From Zopfochytrium polystomum (Eukaryota > Chytridiomycota > Chytridiomycetes > Chytridiales > Chytridiaceae): DNA of 64,000 bases. The notes under the pieces were generated by a model. The model made no database searches and was not told the origin of the DNA. It worked only from the letters and a program-made list of their open reading frames with translations. The translations under genes were made by a program, and so were the position numbers. Where the stretch lies: the NCBI GenBank assembly GCA_025765615.1, contig JAIVFJ010000121.1, forward strand, positions 1 to 64,000, given 5' to 3'. Within the stretch, counting starts at the first letter, position 1. Each line of letters opens with the position of its first letter. Below are positions 55,346 to 64,000 of the stretch, in pieces.

Positions 55346-56448
55346 CTACGAGCTCTGGACGAGCACCTTATCCCCAATCGGCAACGCATTCGTCTCGCGC
55401 TTCTTCACGTTGTGCCTGCGTACCAGCAAGAGCGCCGATATAGCGACAGCGACGACGCCAGCAAGTACGATTCCGACAATCGCACCCACCGAAAGCGTAG
55501 AAGCGGACGCCGCAGCGCTGTTCTCCGCGCCATTTCCGTTGGGGACGTACTCGACGGCGTTGATAAGTACTTCAAAGACGTCCATCTGGCAGAGGTAGGG
55601 CGGCCCGTCGCCCTGCGGAATCAAGCTCCACAGAATGCGGAGCTCTTTGACGCCGTCGGCGGAAACGTTTGCTTGAACTACGTACGAGCTGGAGATTTCC
55701 AAAATGTCGAGGCGGTCGTTGATTTGGTATTGGTGGTTTATGCGGGACGTGACTGTCGTGGTGACGGACGGCATTGAGAGCCTTTTGAGTGGCCCTCCGG
55801 CAGCGTCGGCAACGAAGAGGTCAGGCCAGAAGTTAAGCGTCCCTGCGATAGGCCCAGGCTTAACAAAAGAGATTTGTGAAACTTCGTAAGGTTTACCTTC
55901 AAATTTCCACGACAGAAAGCCGTAGTCGATGGATATCTGCGATGGGAAACGATTAAGTTCTTTGAATGTCGGGGATTGAAGTTAGAATCCAATAAACCCA
56001 CTCACGTTTTTCAGGACAAAGTTGCGGTTCTCAGGAAATTTGAAATGCAGCCACTCGGAGTTGCATTTTTCGTACGTATCGAAGTAGTCTGCAGCAGATG
56101 TCCATTCAAACTGATCAAATGCAATCAAGGAAAGATTGGGTGAAGGAGCGGAAGGGGAAAGGAATGGGGGGCACCGGCGATCTGGTGAGGCTTAAGACGA
56201 GGATGCGACTGTGGAGAGGAGAGACGTTTGTCATGAAACCACTACTCACAGGCCTTGGATACCCATCGTGTGGCATCGGCGTCCAGGAAACCTGTCGCAT
56301 TCTGAGCGTTTGCGACGTTCTCTGGTGCGCAGCCGTTCTTTCCGACGGCGCAGGTCGCAGGGTCGTCGCTGGTTGTGTTTGCGGTCACGACGGAGAGCGG
56401 CGCGAGCGAGACGTCGCGAGGAGACGACAACGAGGACGAGGAGGACAT
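55346..56448 (-). CDS. Single-pass membrane protein with extracellular Cys domain, 290 aa
   Basis: Exons 56448-56250, 56088-56006 and 55936-55346 sum to 873 nt with matching phases. The N-terminal part (NTTSDDPATCAVGKNGCAPE, CNSEWLHFKFPENRNFVLKN) has Cys pairs and probable N-glycosylation sites. A beta-rich region follows (NFWPDLFVADAAGGPLKRLS, LCQMDVFEVLINAVEYVPNG). One membrane helix (VGAIVGIVLAGVVAVAISAL) leads to a short basic tail HNVKKRETNALPIGDKVLVQ. No clear signal peptide is present, so topology is inferred. No family recognised. At least three decayed relatives flank it. Confidence 0.72.
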
Positions 56449-56689
56449 CGTTGGTCGAGTTGTGCTGTGTGCGGGGGCTTGTTTTAAGAGGCGGGTGGCT
56501 GCAGCCCCTGTCTTTCCGGTTGGGGATGACCTTTGATGACGGGCAACCCTCTACCTGCCTGTCTTTCCACTCTTATCAGCAGTCTGTCTTTCACCCTTGC
56601 ATTGGGCAGTGCTTGATTTGGAAGAGAAACCCACCAGGTTTCACGGCTCGGCGCACGCAACCCGCACACAAACACACACACACACAGCA

Positions 56690-57009
56690 TATTCTTTTGG
56701 GCGGTCCGGAAACTTAAAATGCAGCCACTGTTCGGAGCAGTCTAGGCGCCAAGTCACTGTTCAGTATGGAGATAGGGGTCGCTGCCCACCTGGCTTCGAC
56801 ATCCACCGCGCGGCGTCGTAATCCAGGAACCCAGTGTCGTTCTGTGCGCTCGCGACGTTCTGCGGGGCGCATCCACCGGCGGCGGGCGGGCAGGCGACGG
56901 GATCTTCGTTGGTGGTGCTCGCGGTGATGGTGGAGATGGGTGCGAGGGAGACGATGCGCTTGACGGCGGCGGCGGAGGGTGACGGAGGGGACGGCGACGA
57001 CGACGACAT
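56690..57009 (-). pseudogene. 5' part of another single-pass membrane protein copy
   Basis: Exon 1 (57009-56790) starts MSSSSPSPPSPSAAAVKRIV and keeps NTxxDPVAC..GCAPQNVASA text. Exon 2 begins near 56757 (DCSEQWLHFKFPDR) and breaks off at about 56690 in a (TG)n microsatellite. The remainder, including the membrane helix, is absent. Confidence 0.65.
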
Positions 57010-57361
57010 TTACTGCTTCTGAAATGGGGACGATCGGCGGTTTGTTGTTGTTGCTCTTGCACCGCATAGGCGCGCCAAACGGCAAACTGAAAGAGGAAAG
57101 ACAGAAGTGAGGGGGAAGTGTCTTGCCTGCGGCCAGCCAATCAACTGCAAAGATGCAATCCTTATGACGTGCTGCCTTGAATTCTATTCGCGATGGAAAG
57201 GGCCGTCAAACAACATACTACTGTCAAAACCGCATACTTGGTAAGAGTAGAACTTTCATTAGGTTGCAGCCTGTCGACTGATGGACTAGTGAGGAATTAG
57301 GAGGGATACAAAACAAAATATTTCAAGCACAATGAACCAAGAGTGACGTAAACGCGTACAC
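57010..57361. other. Intergenic, nothing recognised
   Basis: Short spacer between minus-strand genes. Confidence 0.5.
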
Positions 57362-58975
57362 TCAAATCAACCAACCCGCCAACACCACCACCACCACCAC
57401 CACCACAGCCCCACCCGCCGCCCACGCCGCCGCCCATACCCCCGCCCGTCCACCCCTCACACCCGACGCCCTGCCCCCTCCCGTCCCCGTTGGCACATAC
57501 GTCGCCCTCATTCCAATCAAGAACCGCAGCGCCTCCTGCGCCGCGGCCGGCTGGTTGTCGGGGACCTTGTGGCCGGTCTTTGCGACGCGGATGTACGCGA
57601 AGCGGTCGCCGGCCGTGTGGAGGGAGCCCGCGGGGGTCGCGAAGGAGGGCGGCCAGGTGAGGGTTGCGGCGGAGAGTGGCGGGGTTAAGGTGAGCGGGGA
57701 TGACCAGCTGCGGGAAGGGTGCGGAAGAAAAAGGAGAAACCCCGAGTGAGAAATACATTCATAAGGGCAAGGAGACCACATACGTCATATTGCCGATCGC
57801 CCTCTCCGCGCCGACGTAATGGAACACAAAGTCGCGGTCGCCGTCCAGCAGCAGCACCGGCACCCCCGCGTCGACAAGCTTCGGGATGATCGTCCTCGCC
57901 TCCGGGGTCGGGTCGTTCCGTAGCGCGCTCAGCCCGCCCCCACAACCGGTCCACGACGACCCCGATGCGACGTGTATTGCGGATTGCGTGGATTTTTTCT
58001 TTTTGGATGTTTGTTTGACCCCCGGGGGATTAGACAAAGCGTGCGGAAAAATCAACCACGGCAACGGGGGGCTTCTTTACGTTGAGAAAGGTCGCCCTCG
58101 CCTTGGCGGCGCCGGCCAAGTAGTTGCACGGCTGGTCGATCTCGTAGACGCACTTGTCCACGTTGTTGGCGGCCTCCCAGCGCTGGACGTACGCCGTCAT
58201 GTCGCATCTTTTCTCCAAATTAGTATCAGGCAGTGGGAAATCAATTATTTTTTTCTTTGACTAGCTTACTGGTATGAGATACCCGATACGTTCTGCTGCG
58301 TAGCGTACAGGCACTTTTGCGCCATTGCGCCGGCCTTCGCGAGCGCGGCGGTGTCGGCGCCGAAAAAGTTTGAGTCGCGGAGATAGTCGACGTCGTTGAT
58401 CGTGCCTGAAAGCAGGGTTCAAGGGATACCGAGGAGGTGGTCAAACAACCGGAAACGGAGAACCCAAATTTCGTACTCTGAAAGCTGTTCTGATTCGCCG
58501 TATCGTACAAGCCGTTGGACACGGAGATGCCTTTGAGCTTGACGAGGGAGCCGTCCGACAGCTGCGGGTTCTTGACGAGGCCGTACGCAATGTTGGGGAT
58601 GAAAAAGCCAGCAAAGGACTCGCCGGTGATGTACAGGTTGTACGATTTCAGCGCTGGAAAGACCTTGTAAAAGTTGTCGAGGAACGACAGGAACGTTGCG
58701 ACAACCTTTTTTGCACGGGACAAGATCGTTCGTGAGATTGGAGCACAAGAAATTCGTCCTTTGGACAGCGCCCTTTTCAACACATCACACACACCTCATC
58801 CGCTGTCGACGGCACCGTATCCCCCGTCGAGAACCCCGCACCAACCGGCTGGTCCACATACAGCATGCTCGCGACTGCGTTCCACGAGTACTTGTTCTCG
58901 GCGATCGTCGAGTCGTTCTGGAACAGCACGGGCCCGTTCTCTTCAAATAGCCCGATCAGCGAAGAGCACGCTTTC
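57362..58975 (-). CDS. Serine carboxypeptidase (S10), Kex1-like C-terminal membrane helix, N-terminus unresolved
   Basis: Exons on minus include one ending near 58796 (CSSLIGLFEENGPVLF, SMLYVDQPVGAGFS), 58705-58477 (FLDNFYKVFPALKSYNLYIT then GESFAGFFIPNIAYG), 58405-58270, 58207 to ~58030, ~57990-57785 (VLLLDGDRDFVFHYVGAERA) and ~57710-57362. The catalytic triad is Ser in GESFAG, Asp in GDRDFVF and His in TGHKVPDNQP. The tail (GGAVVVVVVVVLAGWLI) is a membrane helix with poly-Val from CAC repeats. It should trim C-terminal residues in the secretory pathway or vacuole. Upstream of CSSLIG, where about 100 family residues and the WxNGGPG motif belong, lies only low-complexity Ser/Pro/Gln-rich sequence. 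Confidence 0.8.
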
Positions 58976-59369
58976 GCCGGCGACGACGGCTTGGCGGCCG
59001 GCGCGGGCGTCGCGATCGAGCTGGCGCTGAGTGTTGGGGACGAGGAGGATCGCCGGTTGTTGTTGCTGCTGCTGCGGGAGCGGCTGTGCGTAGGGCTGGG
59101 ACTTGGGCGACGAGTACGCCGGCGGATGAGGCGGAGTTGCAGCCATTGAGGGAGTGTCTTTCTGATTGGGACTGCACAAGAAAGAAATTGATAATTGCGA
59201 CGCTGCTGGAGTGGGGGATCAAGCAGTTGCACTTCGGTGGATGCGATTGTATTATGAGGTGCGGAGGGTGACTACTGAACAAAGAAAACTGCAACAGGGA
59301 AGATGATATCTCCAGCCGAAATAATATACAGGCTGACGTCCGATTTCAAGAAAGCTCTGCCTTTGTGGT

Positions 59370-60347
59370 TCACGGAAGCTCAGCATACGGGGGAAGAGGC
59401 TCGTTCTCCGCCGACTCCCCAGTGCTCTCCAGCTCCACCGAAGCCTCCACCGCCCTGGGGTGGGCAGTCTTGGAACCAGACCCATTCTCACATCCAGCAT
59501 CAACGGATCTCGCGGGGTCCAAGATCGCGTCCACCTCGCCAGAGCCAGAAGCACCCGACGACGACGGTGGAGGGAAAACTACCCCAAGCTCAACCAGCCG
59601 CCGCTCGAGGTACACTCCCGCGTCCCGCAACTTGTCCTGCGCGCGCGGCAGGGCCTCCGCCAGCCTGTCTTGCACGCGGGCGCCGGCCGCCGACAGCCGT
59701 CGCTGCAGGCGACCCCGATCGTCGTCCGATCGCTGAATCTGGTTCGCGACGGGATCGGCCGCGGAGCCTCCCTGAGAAAATAGCTCCTCCATCCATTTTT
59801 GCACGCGCGGCAGCGCTTCTGCAAGTCGTTCTTGGACGCGCGCGCCGGCGGCTGATAGCCTTCTCTGCAGGTGGCCGTCTTGATCGTCGGACCGTGGAAC
59901 CGGACGATCGGCCCCAGCCCCTTGCGAGAAGAGACCGGCACTGAGCTCCTCCAACCTCCTTTGCACTCGCGGTAGGGCTTCCTCAAGCCTGTCTTGCACG
60001 CGGGCGCCGGTGGCGGACAGCCTTGCCTGAAGATGGCTCTGAGTGGTGGCGGTGGGAGAAGGTGCCCGCGCCTGGTCGGTGGGGGTGGAGGAGGTGGAGG
60101 AGGGTGTGAGGGCTTGCTCCGTTTCCTTTTGGGTCTTTGGTTTGGTGAAGGGATGTGTGTTTAGTGTCGCGCCTCACTCGCCGTTAAGGTGTGTGTGTGC
60201 GTGGACAGTTACCGTCGATACGGAAGTGGAGTCGGCCTTCGCCGTTGTCGCCTTTGTCGTCGTTGTCGCGGCTGCGAGGAGGCTCTGCTGAACGCGGGCC
60301 GAAGCCTCGGAGAGCTCGTGCTCGATGGTGCCGTTGGTTCGTGTCAT
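59370..60347 (-). CDS. Amphipathic tandem-repeat protein, 296 aa, two exons
   Basis: Exon 1 (60347-60213) starts MTRTNGTIEHELSEASARVQ. Exon 2 (60125-59370) continues in phase 0; total 891 nt. After a Thr/Ser/Pro linker there are three ~53-residue units built on LQRRLSAAGARVQ(D/E)RL and AEALPRVQ, predicted amphipathic helices, separated by acidic RSDDxxG spacers. The C-terminus is acidic and disordered. The design resembles lipid-surface proteins (apolipoprotein or perilipin-like) but homology is not shown. No signal peptide. Confidence 0.65.
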
Positions 60348-61153
60348 TGGGGGGGCGGTGAAGTGAAGGGGGGGGGGGGAATGATTCGATGATTCTTCTC
60401 TCTTTGTGCCTTTTTATCAAAGGAACAGGGTCCTGCCTGTCTGTCTCCGTGTTTGTCCGAGGCCCATCAGAGAAAAAGCCCAGGCACTCGCTTAGTATGC
60501 TCGACCCCACGAAAATTCTCTTGGCCGGCTAACGAGAAGTTCCGCCTTGAAAACAATGTCGCCCAAAGCGCGAGATAGGGGTGTGCATCACGCGTATCTG
60601 TTCGCCGACTGCTCGGGCAGCCAGGCCAAGGGCGCAAGCCTCAATCGGCGGTTTTTGGGGGCTGCGTGTTTCTGCGTGTTTCTGTCATTTTGCGGCCACC
60701 TGCTGTTTTAACTTCCGACTTGGCGTTGCCTGGTACTGCATGTCTCGGCGCATTTCAACTGTTTGCTTGCCTCTTAAAACCTTCCCTTTTGGGTGGTCGC
60801 GAATCTCCCCTTCGTCAGCGGTCGGAGAATTTTTCGATTTTGTGCGACGGGACAACGGACTATAAAACTATAAATACCCAACCATTTCCGATCGCCCCTC
60901 GACGCCATCAGCAGCAGCACAACTCCCCACCCACTTCTCGCGTGAGGCCTGTTCTCACGACCGCCTTGTCAACCAACCCCCACTCTTCAACCCGACTCAT
61001 CTTTCTCCTTCCCAATCAACCACCGCGCACCAGTTGACCTTCTCTCCTGGTTGCGCGGAAACCAACCCATCTCCTTTCCTTGATTCCACGATAGTACCAC
61101 CCTTTCGCAAGATGACGATGATCATGATGATCCGTTTCGGTGGAGCCGCCTTC
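60348..61153. other. Intergenic, upstream of the 23-bp repeat array
   Basis: A G-run lies just upstream of the minus-strand start codon at 60347. No gene recognised. Confidence 0.5.
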
Positions 61154-61976
61154 CCTATGAGGTCGAAAACAAGTCCTATCCACGGCACGTCGGTTACGCG
61201 AAGCCCTTGCCGTCGGTGGACTTTTGCCTTTCTTCTTCATTGGGGCAACCTTCCCTCGCTCCCCCACCTCCTCCCCCATACTTTTTGTTTTCTGTCTTGA
61301 CCATATGAGGTCGAAAACAAGTCCTAGCCGCGATCCCCGTCGATCTGCCGCTCGGACTTGTGTTGCTTCTCTCATTTGGAGCGATCAAATACCCCGCATC
61401 AGGAGAGCGACCCTATGAGGTCGAAAACAAGTCCTAGCTGTGGGACTGATAGCTCATGGTTCTACTGTTGGGATTTGCTTTGGCCCTCACGGAGGTTCAT
61501 CTCCCTTTTATCACTTACCGGACTTTCCGAGTTTTCCGATTTTATTAGTATGACATTGAGGCACCGGCCGAAGAGAACCGCTTGATCTGCCCGGAATCGC
61601 TGTTCATTCAACCAGCGGGCAGCAGCAGCCAATCTTGTCAGTACCCCACATCCCTATTCCTCTCATCGAACTGCCTATGAGGTCGAAAACAAGTCCTAGC
61701 CGCTGAACACCAGATCAGGCCGCTCGGATTTGCTTGTGATTCTCGCTGGTGGATCCCAATTCTCCTACTCTTCGTGCGATGCCTATGAGGTCGAAAACAA
61801 GTCCCAGCCAAAACACGCAACCTGTGTGGATTCGCTGGAACGTGCTTTCGCCTTCACTGGACTCGACAATAGTACAATAGTGCCTCCGACTGTCGTTCCC
61901 CATCAGCCTACCCTCCAAGGTTCGTTGAATCACCAACTTTCTTTACAATCCTATGAGGTCGAAAAAAAGTCGTAGT
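61154..61976 (+). repeat. Array of six conserved 23-bp motifs in diverged flanks
   Basis: The core TATGAGGTCGAAAACAAG followed by TCCTA occurs at 61156, 61304, 61414, 61676, 61784 and 61952. Copies 1-4 are identical over the core, copy 5 has one change and copy 6 about two. Start-to-start distances are 148, 110, 262, 108 and 168 bp. Flanks are related (CCGCTCGGATTTGCTT-like text recurs about 20-30 bp after copies 2, 4 and 6) but much less conserved. The core is partly palindromic (AGGTC...GTCCT). There is no continuous frame. Function unknown. Confidence 0.85.
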
Positions 61977-62574
61977 CGTGCATTTTTTGTTGCGCCGCTC
62001 GGGCTGATTTTCACACTCACTGAATATTAGTGTCGATATCCGCAGCTTGTAGTGGTTTTGCGGAGGGCAACTCTGATCCCTGTTGCGCCAACTTGACTTT
62101 CACGCTCATTCAAACAACACGTGCCATTCAAACAGCGCACGAAAATGTAAAAAATCAAGCACGTGCTCCAAGAGCACCTTTTTTGTTGCCTGGTGGTGCA
62201 GATAGCGGTAGGAGAGTGGCCCGCTGCACGAAGGGCAAGGTTTGAGTCGGCATAGACACGCTGCTCCACCTGTCCTCATAACTTCACTTCGCCGGTTTTT
62301 TACTTTTCCGAGTTAAGGCATAGACGGCGGACGCGACGGGCAGAAGTTCGTCCTTTTTTGGGACTCATATCGATACCACTGCAAAACGGCTGAAAAGCAG
62401 CAGACTTTTCGCCCATGGCCATGTATGGGTAGCTTGCAGAGCTAAAGAGGGTATGCATCCATCAGGAGCATGCATAAAATAAAAGCCGGTCTACTTTCAA
62501 AACGAAAATGAAACGGATGTATTCGATCGATCGACAAAATTTCGATTTGCGAAAAGAGATTTCCAAAGATTGCG
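61977..62574. other. Intergenic, upstream of the last ankyrin gene
   Basis: No gene recognised. Composition is more AT-rich than the genes. Confidence 0.5.
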
Positions 62575-63689
62575 ATGGATGAGTCTGACACCCTGAACGG
62601 TGGCTGTGCCATCGCTTGCGGTCCACCTGCCATCGCCGCCGTGCCGCCCGCCTCGTCGCTTCGGCTTCCCCACACCGTTGCGAGCACGATCTGCCACTAC
62701 GCTCCTTCCCTGAGTGATGTCTTCACAATCGCGACTCTCTTTCGGCTCCCACGGTTGCAGGCACAAGCCTTGCTCCAGCTGCACGACGGATCCCTCGACC
62801 GCGTCCGATCCCATGACGCTCTCGACCCTCCTCGCCAACCATCTGCCGCGAGATCGCGTTGGGGAACTGCACACCGAGCGTGCCATCGACTGCGCCGAGT
62901 CTGTGGAGCTCCTCGAGTGGTGGAAGAACTCTTGGCTGCAGCTGCGGTACTCGGAGCATGCGATCGACGCGGCAAGCGAGAACGGGCGGATCCAGTTGCT
63001 GCAGTGGTGGAGAGACAGTGGGCTTCCGCTCAAGTACACTACCTTTGGAGTGGAAGCAGCATCAAGAAACGGCAGGGTTGACATCCTGCAGTGGTGGAAG
63101 GACAGCGGGCTCGAGATGAAATACGACGAGGCAGCGATGGATGATGCCAGCGGAAACGGCCAAGTTCTCGTGCTGCAGTGGTGGAAGGACAGCGGACTGC
63201 CTCTCAAGTATGAGAAAGCGATGCAAATGGCGTCGAGCGTCGGACACACAAACGTGTTGCAATGGTGGGTGGACAGCGGCCTGGACTTGAAGTATGACGG
63301 AAAAAGCAATGGACAAAGCCAGTGAGTACGGCCAAACAGCAGTGCTCCAGTGGTGGAAGGACAGCGGACTAATGCTCCAGTACACGAAACGGAGTCTCTT
63401 CGATGCTGCGTTCTCCTGTAAATTAAGAAGCCTGCAATGGTGGCGAGACAGCGGGCTCGACGTTGACTGGAACATTCCCCACTTTTTCGGCATGAATAGT
63501 GTCGAATTCTTGGACTGGTGGCTTGAGTCAGGTCTGCTTCGGGAGTGGGAAGAACAACAGCCAGACGCAAAGCAAGCCTTCATCAATCTTATGGACAAAT
63601 ATGGGGTTCTGCGTAGGTCCAACAAAGTGCAGAAGTGGTGGCGCGACCGTTACGGCCTGAGTGAGAGTGAATTGCCATACTCACGCTGA
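62575..63689 (+). pseudogene. Ankyrin-family gene with two frameshifts
   Basis: Starts MDESDTLNGGCAIACGPPAI with the family's N-terminal LPHTVASTICHYAPSLSDVF and IATLFRLPRLQAQALL. The frame shifts near 62800 (to DPMTLSTLLANHLPRDRVGE) and continues through seven WW units, such as EWWKNSWLQLRYSEHAIDAA and LQWWRDSGLPLKYTTFGVEA. It shifts again at 63298-63305, where GACGGAAAAAGC has one base too many compared with GACGAAAAAGC. The rest (AVLQWWKDSGLMLQYTKRSL ... LSESELPYSR) ends at 63689. No intron with GT-AG ends repairs the first shift. Repeat text is otherwise clean, so inactivation is recent or these are sequence errors. Confidence 0.75.
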
Positions 63690-64000
63690 TCAGCGTAATG
63701 CAAACTAAATGAATCTTCGAGGCGATGTTTTTTGCATCGGAGGACAACTCGGCCAGGCGGCTAGTCGACCAAATCCAACTTATCAATAAACTGGCAAGTC
63801 GAAAATGAACTTCCACTCTGCCGTCATCTCGCTTCTCTGCTTTATGGTCGACGCCGTCTCGCAAGAGTTCTTCTTACTTTGGTGTTGCCTGCGCACGGCC
63901 CATATAACTTTTGACTAGTCGCATATCGCCAACAGCTGGCGTTTGGCATACTCCGAAAGCAAGAACGGCGTCGGTCATACCGACTCGGATCAATGGAGTA
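63690..64000. other. Window end, nothing recognised
   Basis: Short 3' flank of the ankyrin gene. No further feature seen. Confidence 0.5.

Noticed and set aside
57297..57758. Gly/Val-rich 153-codon frame overlapping the carboxypeptidase C-terminus
   Set aside because: Out of frame with the conserved GHKVP and VAKTG region; a shadow of the real last exon.
61154..61976. CRISPR-like array
   Set aside because: Repeats are regularly conserved, but spacers vary from 85 to 240 bp, the flanks are mutually related, and the genome is eukaryotic.
62497..63570. 357-codon frame on the minus strand opposite the last ankyrin gene
   Set aside because: Antisense shadow of the WW-ankyrin repeats (recurring PLSFHHC/STTGGL-type text); the plus strand carries the family sequence.

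Overview
The window looks like nuclear DNA of a fungus, most likely a chytrid (Chytridiomycota). Genes on both strands carry short GT-AG introns (about 50-190 bp), codons are GC-rich, and there are secreted pectinase-type enzymes, GPI-type surface proteins, an intact Ty3 chromovirus, and many copies of a tryptophan-rich ankyrin family (unit centred on 'VLQWWKDSGLELKYS'). No rRNA, tRNA or CRISPR was found. The chytrid assignment is inference from this gene set; no marker gene was seen.

Layout. 0-8 kb: partial or decayed genes, microsatellites, an imperfect inverted repeat, and a duplicated block carrying a tiny four-exon secreted peptide gene. 8.4-14.0 kb: three tandem GH28 polygalacturonase genes with the same three-exon structure. 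The first has a complete reading frame but an altered active site, the second lacks the conserved His, and the third keeps the active site but is broken by indels. 14.7-20.1 kb: an F-box exon, two ankyrin genes, an ankyrin relic and a short-chain dehydrogenase. 21.1-27.6 kb: ankyrin relics interrupted by a 5.2 kb LTR retrotransposon (one LTR mismatch, 5-bp target duplication, predicted self-priming site, predicted -1 frameshift). 27.9-34.9 kb: an Mch1-like MFS transporter, a GPI-type surface glycoprotein and an LRR-transmembrane-SAM receptor-like gene in which each LRR is one 72-nt exon. 35.1-43.7 kb: a multi-pass RING-H2 gene, its frameshifted tandem copy, an acyl-protein thioesterase, and a decayed copy of the RING-thioesterase junction. 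43.9-51.5 kb: a large ankyrin gene, the second copy of the secreted-peptide block, an ankyrin relic carrying a poly-A retroposon with a 20-bp target duplication, and a frameshifted surface-glycoprotein paralogue. 51.5-60.3 kb: a GH29 fucosidase relic, an arrestin-like exon, a decaying tandem family of single-pass membrane proteins, a serine carboxypeptidase with an atypical N-terminus, and an amphipathic-repeat protein. 61.1-62.0 kb: six copies of a conserved 23-bp motif in diverged flanks. 62.6-63.7 kb: a frameshifted ankyrin gene.

Overall this is a duplication-rich accessory region: nearly every family has at least one intact and one decayed copy. Spliced models were built by hand from splice consensus, frame continuity and paralogue comparison. 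Those whose exon lengths sum to a multiple of three with matching phases (GH28 copies 1 and 2, SDR, MFS, glycoprotein A, LRR-SAM, RING, thioesterase, single-pass membrane protein, amphipathic-repeat protein, both small peptides) are the most reliable.
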